The notes under the pieces were generated by a model. It was not told where the DNA came from and did no database searches. It saw only the letters and a list, made by a program, of their open reading frames with translations. The position numbers and the translations under genes are program-made. Shown here piece by piece: positions 40,301 to 52,600 of a stretch of DNA of 64,000 nucleotides (its first letter is position 1; every line of letters starts with the position of its first letter). Location: assembly GCF_001039355.2 (NCBI RefSeq), contig NW_019775686.1:151407-215406 (forward strand), written 5' to 3'. Source of the stretch: Lingula anatina. Taxonomy: Eukaryota > Brachiopoda > Lingulata > Lingulida > Lingulidae.

Positions 40301-41265
40301 CAGCGATACGTTATTTAGACAAACAAAATCTGGAAAAAATCTCAAAACTTATGAAATATAGCTTTGTTTAAACTTGTCATGATATACGTTTAAAAATACG
40401 CTATTTGACGATAAAAAGAAAAGAAAGACGATATTCTACAATCTTTTTTTCTCACAGCTAAATTTACCATGATCTATTCAAATTCCAGTTTCAGACATTA
40501 CAAAGCAAACGGCCCTCCCACCCTCAGTGACGGCGTCCATGATGGATTACTACAGTCAACTGCAGGCGGCGCCACTGAGGAGCAAGAGGCTCTGGAAGCG
40601 CACCGTGTATACGCCGGAGCAGAAGCGCTACCTGGAGTCACAGTTCCAAGCTCAGAAATTCGTGGATGTTTTTGAGAGACGGCGACTGGCGTTTGTTCTG
40701 GGACTCACCGATGAAAATGTACGTTAATTGAGATTAAATAAGATGATATTATTATTCATTTTTCTCCGTGTGTGATACCTTCGCCTTCTCAATGTTAATT
40801 TATTAAGCCCGATGTTTCCAATATAATCTGGCTTTATTACCGTCAACCAGAGCCAAAGATTGATTTTTTCGCTAGCTAGATCTAATGCTTTGTACTTTTC
40901 TTTACTGTGAAACTTTTTGCATAGAATTTATGTCACCACTCAACAGGCCTCTAGAAAAGAGAATGGCTAACTACTAGTATGTTGTAAAAAACCTACACGA
41001 TTTTCAACTTCTTTCAACATTCAAATTGGGTTCTAAATAAAACCCTCAAAACCTTCATCAGCCAATAAATCAACTATGTTATTGTCATTTTTAGGTTAAA
41101 GTATGGTTCCAAAACCGTCGCAAACGTTGGCGCCGGGCCCTGATGCAGGGAGACGGATCACTGAAAACCCTTGACAGTCTTGAGGACTACCGCAAATTCC
41201 AAGCCCAAAGAAACAGCGTCGACCCAGACGACATGGAGGAGGTTATTGAGGACGAAGACGAGTGA
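28472..41265 (+). CDS. HLX/H2.0-like NK-related homeobox transcription factor
   Basis: Four exons: 28472-28877, 31092-31379, 40495-40718, 41095-41265; phases agree and give 362 aa. The ATG is fixed by an in-frame TAA directly upstream. Residues 112-121 (LKFGIDSILA) are an eh1 motif, the Groucho/TLE corepressor docking site. Exon 2 encodes a Ser/Pro/Ala-rich linker. The homeodomain is about residues 263-322, split by an intron just before helix 3; it has L16, F20, W48, F49, Q50, N51 and R53 (VKVWFQNRR). The arm KRLWKR, the stretch QAQKFV and LGLTD resemble HLX/H2.0, with Dbx next closest, but RRRLAFV and NRRKRWRR are divergent, so the family call is tentative. The tail is acidic (EEVIEDEDE). 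Inferred role: a DNA-binding repressor in development. Intron 3 is 9.1 kb, holds retroelement debris and may carry enhancers. AATAAA motifs follow at about 41811 and 42268. Confidence 0.88.
29569..29617. repeat. (CT)n microsatellite
   Basis: Near-pure CT run in homeobox intron 1. The minus-strand Glu/Arg frame over it is an artefact. Confidence 0.95.
30427..30478. repeat. (AAT)n microsatellite
   Basis: About sixteen AAT units in homeobox intron 1. No retroelement frame was found directly before it. Confidence 0.95.
32090..32720 (+). mobile_element. 3' fragment of a non-LTR retrotransposon
   Basis: An open stretch of about 140 codons ending in TGA at 32518 matches the end of LINE reverse transcriptases. 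It reads LQHLKRAGLTTDDLV, then IRPVLEYAAPVWH, then ERVLKIIYP and LLSERRLRACKKLF, the usual conserved order. The 5' side is cut off near 32090, as in target-primed insertion. The 3' UTR ends in a (ATA)n tail at 32678-32719, typical of CR1-like elements. The catalytic palm motifs are absent, so it is dead. It sits in homeobox intron 3 in the same orientation as the gene. Confidence 0.8.
35787..35821. repeat. (CA)n microsatellite
   Basis: About eighteen CA units in homeobox intron 3. The Cys/Val frame on the other strand is an artefact. Confidence 0.95.
36246..36299. repeat. (AAAT)n microsatellite
   Basis: About thirteen AAAT units in homeobox intron 3. It may be the tail of a decayed element, but no body was recognised. 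Confidence 0.95.
36969..37018. repeat. (TTTA)n microsatellite
   Basis: About twelve TTTA units, the reverse-complement type of the run at 36246. Confidence 0.95.
37263..37306. repeat. (AAAT)n microsatellite
   Basis: About eleven AAAT units. The third such run within about 1 kb, with alternating orientation. Confidence 0.95.
39851..39870. promoter_or_regulatory. Paired AACCGGT(T) sites in homeobox intron 3
   Basis: AACCGGT at 39851 and a full AACCGGTT palindrome at 39863 lie 12 bp apart. AACCGGTT is the known Grainyhead-family binding sequence. The close pair, about 630 bp before the homeodomain exon, could be an enhancer piece, but such short words also arise by chance. Confidence 0.25.
40024..40068. 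repeat. Perfect 17-bp-stem hairpin
   Basis: AAGATATTATAATCGCA (40024-40040) is exactly reverse-complemented at 40052-40068, with an 11-bp loop. It lies about 430 bp before homeobox exon 3. No larger terminal repeats were seen around it. Confidence 0.85.
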
Positions 41266-43621
41266 CGCAACAAGGTTCTTTGTCCTCTGCAGGACGATTA
41301 CTTTAAACACAGCGTTTTGACAAACGCCGTTGATGGATGCCCAGACGACATAAATGGCACCAACGTTTTCAATGTCAAGGACAAATACGTCTAGGTCAAG
41401 GGCAGTGCCATTATTGAAGATGTCCTAGGGTTCCTGCACTGCAAAATATTCCAGGAGTGGCACGGAAAAAGCATCCTGATACTGTCTATACCGCAAATGG
41501 AAGGATGTCTTTATTTTAAATGTTAGTGTCAGTCAGTACCCGCGAGCTTTAAGTTTTAACAATTATTCAAAAGGACAGACAAAGCACTTCATTGTCCTTT
41601 CTTGGTTAAGTTTTACAAGAGCATCTCAAGGGACAGAAAAAAAATTACAGAGAAAAGCACATCCAAATTACCAAAGTCGTTATAGTAGTTGCAGTACTGA
41701 TAACACCGGTAAAGATATCTTAATGTTTACAGGTGATAAGAAACCTGAAATGCTAGTTATCCAGCCTGTTAAAGCTTTAATCACCAGTTATACACATCAA
41801 ATTCCAAAGAAATAAACAGGCAACTTGTACATAATCATACATGCTTTATGGAGGCTAAGGAAGCAGAGCTTTAATTTTAGATTAGGTATTTATATGCATC
41901 CTCCAAGGTTGCCTAAGATGGCGTCATTGCAGATGGGCTTGGTTTTACGGGCCGTTAGTTATTTCTTCACTCTACTCCTTTTCTTCAAATACCCTGAGAG
42001 CTATTTACATGTTTTGGTGTCACCATATTTTAGACTAGAATGCAGTAAAATTTGAAAGATAACACTGAAATGAGCTGCTTTAAAAATTTGGGAAATAATT
42101 TATGTATCCAAAGTACCTCATTTTAGTATAAAAGGCATACTGTTCATAAAACATGAAGACAGATGACTGGTAATTGTATATACCAAAGAATATATTATTT
42201 TTGTTGTAAAAATGAAAGACATTAAATACTTGTAATTACATATATACAGTATATACATTGTAAAAAATAAATATATACATGAAGAGAGAAGCAGGCAAAC
42301 AACTAAAAGTTGACTATTTTTGTTTCAGGAATTAAAGTTTCACTTTCATGCAGTTTATGGTAATGACTTGCTTTTCTTTTCTGGGGAACATTGTGAATTT
42401 TGCAGATACAGGATTAAAGTAAAATTCTCTACTGAAATAATGAGTCATTATCGTATTTTGTTAGTGCATGCATATTATTAAACCAGTAACATACAATGTA
42501 AAATTATATATCATAATATTTACATTCTTAACAACATGTACATAATAACTCAAAAAGGAAATTAAATACTTCAATTGTTCAATAAACTAACATTTAAAAA
42601 AATTCACAAGAACCCATCTTGTTATTTATAACTGTTACTATATATTGGATGGATAAGATATTCCTGAAAGATTTTTAATAAATAAAATGCTTATCAATAA
42701 TAATTTAATGAAATTTCAAATTGTACTACTTCCAGGTGTGGCATCCGATGCATGGATATTGGGACTCAGTAGTTCTTATAACATCCATGTGACACTAAAT
42801 GTAAATCTATAGTCCAAATACTTACAACACTAAGAGATTCAACAAAAGCTTTACAAAGTTAGTCAGGCAGCAGATAATAAAGTACTTTGTATTCAGATCA
42901 ATTTTTATAAGATTTTTTTTTAAATAATGCTAGCACAAATTTAAGGTACAATTAAAGACCTTACTAATGGTCTTTCTATTAATCTGGGCATAACTTCTAT
43001 AACTTCCACCCCTTTTATTGAAGTGACTCAAAGCCCCATGATTATAATCAAAAACCACACAGTGAAAGTATCGTGTGAAAATACCTAGCCAGCAGATACA
43101 AATAATAGGTGATTGTCCTCAAGAAGAGAGAGATGGCCAAGATAGCCATGTAATATTAACCTTTGCAGTACACCAGGCACGCAAGACAGTGCTGGGTTAG
43201 GATATCTGACCTTATGTGAAAAACAAATGATCGCTAAATGATAACAACACATCATGTGTGTTTTAAGGACAACTAATATATAAACATCAACAAAGAAAAT
43301 ATTTTTAAGAAAATATAAAAACAATTTGACTTCTAAATTTCATAAGGGTAATATTTGGCCAACTATTTGACACAAAATAAAGTTTTTAAAGTCCATTACT
43401 GGACTACATTATTATAGTTGGTCACACGTTATACATATACTAGCAAGGCAAGTGCTTGCAGAAACAGGGTAACATGGACAAATTTTTAGGCCAGTAGTTT
43501 CCTTACAAGTGGACCTGTACATTTTTATCTCAGTCGGAAGCACACCAAAATTAAAGATATCTTAAATTAATACCAACTACATGTACTATGTACATCTGAT
43601 GTCTAAACCTGGCATCCAGCA
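41266..43621. other. Homeobox 3' UTR and convergent intergenic stretch
   Basis: Likely holds the homeobox 3' UTR (possible ends after AATAAA at about 41811 or 42268) and, on the other strand, the RTTN 3' UTR. No further gene was recognised. Confidence 0.6.
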
Positions 43622-46600
43622 TTACTCTTCAATGGTGGAGAGAATGGCTTCCATGTAGCCCTGCTGTTGTTCTCTCCATGGACTTCCACAGCCTTTGGTC
43701 TCAACTGTGCTGTAGGCCTTCTGCAGCTTTCTTAACATATTGCTGTTCTTTAGTGTGGCTTTGGCCTTCAAAGAAAGATTCAAAGATAAAATATACGTGT
43801 TTGTGTGTGTGTGTCAAGCATTCAAGTGATGTCCCCTTTTTCATCACTTTAAATAACCATGCACACATACGTTTAAATTTAAATTTTAAAATGTGAAAGT
43901 TCTAATGTTTGAATATTTTTAATCCAAATTTAAATGTCTTTTAATTTCTACAATGCAATTCACTTCAGACCACCAAAACAACTTGGACTAAATATTGAAT
44001 TTCCCCTCGAATCGGGTATTAAACATCTGTAATAATGACAAAAAATCTATCCATTTTAAGAAATATAATAATGTTGGTAGGTTCCCTTTGTCTTAATTTC
44101 AGATATGGACCTCCATATTTAGTCTTTTTATTTACCTTTTGATTATTATAGACCAGAGCCCAGAGTGCAGACATAGCAACAGTGGCATCCCCGACATCAA
44201 GGTTGGTTTCCAAGTACTTCAACAAGCAAGGCACCACTTTCTCTGGATATATATATAAAATGCAATGTAACAATCTTATATCAACTGAATTCTGCACTCT
44301 GTGCTCCAATGATACAATGGTACACTGTGTTTAACATAAACATAAGTGTCTTTGTTCACATTACTGACTCAATGTTACTAAGCATTTCTAAATTAATCAA
44401 AATACCCAGTTTTCACTTCTAATGATTTTTGCCAGAGGTATTTCTCAACTTACATTAAAAGTTATTGCGGAACATGTTATGGATTTCATAAACATCAACC
44501 TAGAAAAGTCACATAAACCAAATATAAGTTATTATCATTTTTTAAAGAGTAACCTACCCCTACCATAAAAACTCATTGCCCACTCACCATTTCCCAGAAT
44601 CTTGGGTTTATTGGCAGAGTGATGGCACATGTTTCTTAGAACCATCAGAGCACTGGAGGCTGCCTGGCTGTGCTCAGACTCACAGAACTCCAGTAATAAG
44701 GCCAGAGAGTCTGGAATGGAAACATGGTATTCTGCGTCATACTCTGTACCATTTCACATATTATTGAATAAAAGAAACAACATGCCTCTATCAACTCTTA
44801 GACAAATAAAGATTACATGTAGATACTGAATGTTAATGAAATGACACTTTTATCCTTTAAACTTTTTGTCTCTGGACGTGTGTATGTGTGTGCATGCGTG
44901 TGTGTCCACATGTAAGAGCATATGTGAATGGAAGGGTTAACAAAAAATTTTTAAGCCCAAAGATCAATTGAAAACACTACACAGCCATTCNCACACACAC
45001 AGTACCTGTAATATTATACCCCAGCAGCCTAAGAGTACCGTCCAGTATGACTGCCTCCTGCAGTATCTCCTCCCTGACCTCAGCGTCCAGTTCACAGCAG
45101 TGAGTGACCAGCTGTAGGATACTGGTGTACATCTCCACCAAACCAGCCAGGATGACCAGCTGTCGCAGCATACCCTCATCTTCACTGGACCCTGAGGAGG
45201 AGGAGGAGGAGGAGGGAGTTTTGGACTGCTGCATGTCTCTGGTGTACACTGCTAGTAAGTCAGGGTCTGTCAAACTGAAATGATAAGGTGGACATCACTT
45301 TAACTATTTATCTATTTATTTTTTCCATCAGTTTGCTCATCTATTTGTCTATTATATAATTAACAAACCTACATTTTCCATTTTTTATTTACAGTAAATA
45401 ACAAACTCATCTGTCTGTTGATTGATTGATTTTTTCATTCTACTATAGATCTATCTGACTCATTAATGGCTCTACTAGTAACCAGTTTATAAACTAGTTT
45501 ATTAACTTCTAACCAATACCTGACCAATGCCCTGAGCAGTCCCTCCTTCTTCAAGCAGTCCAGGGTGTCCTGGGGCATTAGGACCACCAAGTTGGTCAGC
45601 AGCTGACTGACCGCTGAGACCAGAGAGGGGGTGGCTATACTCTGGTAGTCCCCAGCACTGCCCCTGGACAGGTAGGTGGACGGACTGCTGCTGTCTGCTG
45701 ATGACAAAGAAATAGCATGGATTAGTCTCTCTGCAAGTGTCTGTTTATTGTTTCTGGGCCAATACATGTTCAATACATAGTATATCTTATTGCTAAATAT
45801 TATAATAATAAAGTCAGTCATAATAATGTCAAAGATGTGTGTGTGTGCATGCCTGTGTGCCTTCTTATTCATGTACATGCATATGTTTATTATTTCTGTA
45901 CTCATACAATCTGAATATGTAGTACACCTTATGTTTAAGTTTTACAATAATCAAGTCAGTCATGGCTACATTGTGTTTCTTTGAGAAGTCTATTCTGTGA
46001 ATCCCAATAAGATAATAAGATAAAATGAAGATTCATTTAACCAATAAATATATAAAATACACGGATATTACTTAAAGCTGCAATATTAAAATAAAAACCA
46101 TTTTATTAAATATAAAACCAAAAACAGCTAATAACTGGTTGTGGTAAAACTACTGCATTCTAAATATGAGCTAAGAACTTTAAATTACCTTTTTACCTTA
46201 GCGAAGCCTGTACCCTGATAATCAAGTAACACTCATTTTTAAGAAAGACCATGTACCCTGTGAGAGCAATGTTAATTCTTACCAGGTTGTCCACTAGAGC
46301 CAGTCACAGGAGAGTCATGGTGTGAGCTGTGCTGTGATGGGCTACTGTATGCTTGTTCTACTACCACGGCGTGGGCCGCAGGGCGCCCAAATTGAGTGGC
46401 CACTCCAGGGACAGGTGTCCCAGACTCTGGAATATTAAATTCAAGATGACACAAAATTATAACTTTACAATGAAATATATTGAAAATCAATATTTTCTTC
46501 TCTTTAGATGAATTACAGCAAATATGGTAGACAGAAAATGCCTATATCGTATAAACATCTACATCTTTATGCACTATTTCAAATCACTGCCAGATAATTT

Positions 46601-49600
46601 TCCTTGAACTAGGGATGGCCGCTGGAATTTGGAAAGTTACTCCCCCCCCCCTCCTCCTTCCCCATCCCTTCTCTCACACCTACCTGAAGTAGTGAGAGTG
46701 GACTGAGAGGCTGTGGATACCTGCCCAGGTGAGTTGGAGGCCACTTTGATGGGGTGGACGGTGATATAGGGGTAGTAACTGGACAGTAGGACCACCATCT
46801 CCTGGTAGAAGTGACTGTGGTGGAGGAGAGCCATCAGGGCTGAGGTCCCCACCAGCGCCACCTGGAGGGAAAGAGGAAAAACAGTTTTATAAGCAATATC
46901 TGGGCTGAGCTACACCAGTAGCACTGCTCACTATAGACAAGTTTAAGCTAAAAATGGAATCAGCTTTTGTGTTCAGTTTTGTTGTACATACATATGCATT
47001 TTTCAATAAGTTTTTTTAATTGGAGAATATGTTGTATAAAAAATCAGAACCCCCACATCAATTTGTGCAAATGAACAGTTTGACATGAAAGATGTTGGAT
47101 GAAACAGTTAGTCTAGCACTAATAAATCTCCCTTTTTTTAAAAACTTTTTACAAATTACTTATTTATTACCTGATTCTGTGGGCTAGTTATGACAGGTCC
47201 TTGCCATATATTAGCTCCTAGTTCCACACTGCCACTTGGCATAGTATCAGAGGTGAGGTTGACCAGCAATAAGGCAGCCTGGAAGAGGTACATCACAGTG
47301 AGATGTTGATATTCTACAGGGCCTGGCATAAGCTGCTTTAAACAGAGTTTTACAGACCTGCCAAGATGTTACATGTGAGCTGTACTTGAAATCTCAACCA
47401 CAGTCAACTTGAAAACATAACATAACAGATGCCGTACCTGTTGTCTCACCATGCTACACTCATAATGGTCCAGGAGAACAGAAAAAGCTGCTCCCCAAAC
47501 TCCACCAATCAGCTGTTGGCAATGTGTTGTCATGGTGATACGGCCCGCCTCTGTGCTTGTCAAGGCTACAGCTATGCCAAGACCTGCAGCACGGACCTGA
47601 AGGAAACCATGACACTGATGAAGTTAACATGAAAACTGAAACTGATTGACTTAAGACTGCCAAAAATCAACTTGCTGATCGGACATAACCCCCAAAAGAT
47701 GGGTCACCGTACATCCACAGCAGTATCAGCCAGGTGTAGATAGGCAGCGCAGTTAAGCATACCAAAACAATGTGACTACCTCATCAGGTGTATCAGCCAG
47801 CTGTAGGCAGTGTAGTTAAGTATACCACTGCAATGTGACTATCTCACCTCTGGGTCTCTGTATGTCCACAGTGGTATCAGCCAGTTGTAGGCAGTGTTTG
47901 TAAGTATACCAATACAATGTGACTCACCTCTGGGTCTCTGTACGTCCACAGTGGTATCAGCCAGTTGTAGGCAGTAAAGTTAAGTATACCAATACAATGT
48001 GACTATCTCACCTCTGGGTCTCTGTATGTCCACAGTGGTATCAGCCAGTTGTAGGCAGGGTCTGTGCTGGGGTGTTCTGGGAGCTGCTTGGTGAACAGCC
48101 AGCACTTGGGCCAGTCCTGGAAAAATATTCCAACAGTGAAGACAATTCATGGAGACAATTCATAGAAAGAGAACAGAACACCTTTTTATTTCCCTTAAAA
48201 TATAAAATATTTTGTTCCATATTAACAATGAAATAAAATAATGATGCATAAATAAAAAATCTGTATTAGTCAGATCCTTTGAACCTAGAAAAATAAGAAA
48301 AACCAAATAAAGCAATGTTTAAAGTTTCAACTAATATTAGAGGTTAAATTCCTAGTTTAAAGTACTAAATAGTTATTCACAATTATAAGGTGAAAAATTA
48401 TGCAGACAACTGAATTCATCCACATATCCATAAAGTTTCCATTTTGGCTGTTACAGACCTCCTCTGTGCTTTGGTCAGACATTTCATATGCCAGGTGGCG
48501 CAGACACAGTGTGGCATTCCTGGTCACCCCACGCCCCATGTACGACATCGACATCCCTCCACGCCCTATGTGAAAGGCTGAGAGTACCTGCGGGGTAAAT
48601 GTTACAGCATTAATAAATTGACAGTGATTTCTTGACAGTGAGCATCAAATCATCATCTTGAACATTAACAGTCGCTGTAACATTACATCTATTTTCACAT
48701 TTCCTTTGGATTTCACAGGCTTACTGCCAACATGAAATGGTAAAACTAATGGGGAAATCTTTGTCATACATTCACAATTGTATCATTTCCCTAGTCTAAG
48801 TAAATCATCTTTATCTATCTAACAAATACTGTATTTCTTTTCATTTGCCTGGCTAATAGTAACAGTGATGTCATCATAATTACCTCCAGTAAACAGTTCA
48901 GTAGCTGCAGGCAGAGAGTGCTGCTATCTGTGTCTTTACATCCAGAACTCCAACCTGGTCTGTTTTATCAAAAGAAAATGTGAAAATTTACTAAAAACTT
49001 AATGAGATAAATTTCAATTTGAATGGCTGAAAAAGCATTTTTTTTCTTGCAACTGGCAGAAATTACAAAACAATTAGGATCAATTTCTGAGGAAGTAAAA
49101 TAACTCAGTTTTACATCAGCAATTTAAGTCCACATTAAAAAAATGTATGATAACCCTTTAGTTAATGAAAAGATATTTTGGAGTTAATGACAAAGTGCAA
49201 TCATCAGTCTAGTTTACCTTGCTGTCACATTGGTCAAGCATGGCAGTGTGCTCTCTAGGGAAGGGAGATTGTAAAACTGTGGCGCATCTGCCAAGTTTAA
49301 CCTCAGAAGAAGACTACGTACAATATCTCCTCTGAGCCAAGTTTTCAAGGATCTGAAAATGAAATAATTTTTCAAAACCCTTATTATGAAGGGTTTACTT
49401 CAAAATTTTATATAAATGGACAGCTAATTCTAATATGAAACAGAATTCTTCATGTATATTTCTATACAATTAAACAAAGTTCATATTATTGTTTCTTCTC
49501 CCTTCAAGAATTTTCTGTTGAACACTATCCCATCCATTACAAGGTAAACACACATTTTTAGTCATTGGATATCAACCCAATATGACTTACGTCTTAGCTA

Positions 49601-52600
49601 TCATCTGAGGCAGCCTATTAACAAATCTTCGTACAAAGCATAGCACTTCTTTCCTTAGCAACCTGACAATAATTGATAAATTCCTTCATAATTTGAAGTT
49701 ACTGTAGTTTACATTTTACAGAATTATGCAAAATGTGCACTAGACTCAAAATATGTAAGACTGCAGTAAATCTCTCTTTTCTTCAAAAATTTAAAAAATA
49801 AATAAATAGATAAAATTAAAATAAAAATAAAGACAAATGGGAATATTACAAAAAAAAATCAATTTATATTAATCTATCCTTTCACAGTCAACATACCTAG
49901 TAATATCATCCACATGGTCCCCCTCCCCGTCTTGTTGTCTGCCATCCTGTAAGCTTATCATGTTTGGCAGCGCCCCCTTCTTTTTAACCAAGAGATCTCC
50001 AAGCCACACTTGCTCTGCCCGAGGCACTGGGCCTGCTTCCAACATCAGATTTAAAAAAGAGAGAATTTCCATCAAGAGTGACTCATCCAAAGATGACGCT
50101 GGAATGACCTGAAGGAATCTGAAAATAAACAATAAAATCGTGTTATTTAAACACCCTATCAAGCTCATCCCACTAAATGAAACCTTTACGCCACATTCTT
50201 ATGTCCAAAGTGGCACAATGATAAAAAAAACTGTTTTTGTTGCAACCTTTTTCACCTTCCAAACAAAAATTATGACCAATTAATACACTTTCCAACCAGC
50301 ATGGAACAGCAATAGGTAAAATAAACATTAAAACTATCATAACATCACTTTCAGATAAATCACATTATTTCTACCTTCCAATGGCCTCTCTCCATTTTAA
50401 CCTGTACAGTATCTCTGCACCCAGTCCATGCACTCTGTACACTGTCATGTAGGTCTTCAGTCTCCCCAGGGCCTGGCTGACTTCAGTGTGGGATGTGGCA
50501 TTACACATGCTGTACAGGCACTGCTGGATGGCAGAGATCAGGTGGGTGGTCACCAGTATGGCTCTGTCTGCTGGTGTTAAATGTAACTTGGCAGAAAACC
50601 TAGAATGATTTTTTTTAATCCATTAGCATTTCTTTGTAGCATTTTATATCATGCATTACCCTTTCTAATTGGGCAATGCTGAAGACGTAATAAAGCAGAA
50701 AATTAGCAGACAAATGTTTTTGCTAAATCTTTTCTTCACAAGTTAGTCTCTGCCTACACAGTGTAAGGCACTTTGTGACTAATTTCATACTTCTGTTTCA
50801 ATCTTCAAAATGATCTTCAAAATATCACCCCTCACTTACTCAGTCTCCTTTTCCTCTTCCTTTTTCTTCCTCAAATCTACCATCAAACTTTCCATATCTC
50901 CATGCCAGGCCACATTCCAGGCTATTTTTAGCATCTCTGCAGGGGGTCCTGTTTGCAGGGGGTCTGTGCTGGAAACTAGGTCAATCCTGTGCTGGCTGAT
51001 CACATGGTGGGTAATGGGTTTGAAAGGGAGGTGGTACCTGTGTGCCATGAAGGCTGGGAGACTGAAACACTGAACTGACTTCTTGGGGGAAGAGTCCACA
51101 GCAACTGACCTAAATGAGAATTCAAAAAAAATTTTTCACAAAACGATCATTGGCGAATGTATAAATGAATAAATTAATTAGTACCTAATAAATTTTATTA
51201 AATACAAACAAAGGCTTTTTATGAGAGTTGCTTCCTATTTGTTGCAATATAAAATTTATTTAAAAACTTGCTTGAAAGCTGACAAGCAAATAACCCCTTT
51301 TATACACAAATTGGGAATGACAAAAAGGGGAAGAAATAACATGTTTTACACAAACCACAGGTTCAAAGTACAATTTCAGAATAAGCACCAGCATTACCCA
51401 TAAAGGTGTCAGTGAAAGTAATAAAGCAGTGGCAACTTACCAGACATCTATGCTGGCCACTTCATCAAATAACAACAACAGCAAGAGGTGTGAAACATCA
51501 TAATGTACTTGCTCATTCTTGTTGTGGAGGATAGATGCTAAAATACATGGCATTTAATGAGATTTTTAGGATATCCAGTAATTTTAAAAATAAAATACAT
51601 GTCGAAAACATAACAAAAGATAAAAAGTATCACAACAAATGTGTAACATGTCGATTTATTTGATACAATTCAAAATACAGACAAAACATGACACATGAGA
51701 AAAAAAATACCACCATTTTACCTCTGACTATCATGTAATAGGTTTGTGATTCATGCGCCAACTGGTGACGGAGATGGTAGTCGGAATGGACCAGGTGTCG
51801 TAACAAGGTCACACAGGCTGGCAGAAAGATGGTCTCAGAAAACTGATAGTGAGAGAGAGAAAGACAAAAAAGAACACAAAGTTAAATAATAATCATGATA
51901 ATTTTTTTTAAAACTCAGTGTTAAATCAAGACCATCTGTGACTGTGAGAATGAAATCCAAGGTACCCCAGAATAATCATAAGCTGTAATGCACTTAAAAC
52001 AAAATAAAAATTAAGAGAATCAGGGCATCATCCTTCCCCCCTCCTCACATTTTTCACAATAAAGACACGCCCACATTAACATACACCACAACTACCAATT
52101 TTTTATTTCGCCTTCAATCTGAGCTCTGTCTGAAAACAAATTGCACATGACATACCTGAGCTGTACTGTTTTCTTTGAGCACAGCCGTCTTCATACTGTC
52201 CAGCACCATCTCCAGCCCTCCCTCTTCCCTGAACACTTTGTGTAGACTGGTATCTGTAATGAGGAAGAAACAGGTACAAAACCTCCAGATAGAAAGTGAT
52301 AGATACCACACACAGTTATTGGTGCCTCTTCATTAAATATATAAAAAAATATTAGATAAAAAAATAAATATATACTGATATTTACACAAACGATCATTTT
52401 TACAGGACCTTAAAACACCTCTCAAAACAATACGTATTAGTACTGCTACTATAAAGACTTGTCTTCAGTGAAAACAGGTCATGATATCAATTTCCAAATG
52501 TAACTGTAATGATAATAAAATCAAAATAGACCTTATGGGTATATTTACCTTGTAACATAATAGCTAGCTGGTCTAGTGCAGACTTTTTCACTCCAATATC

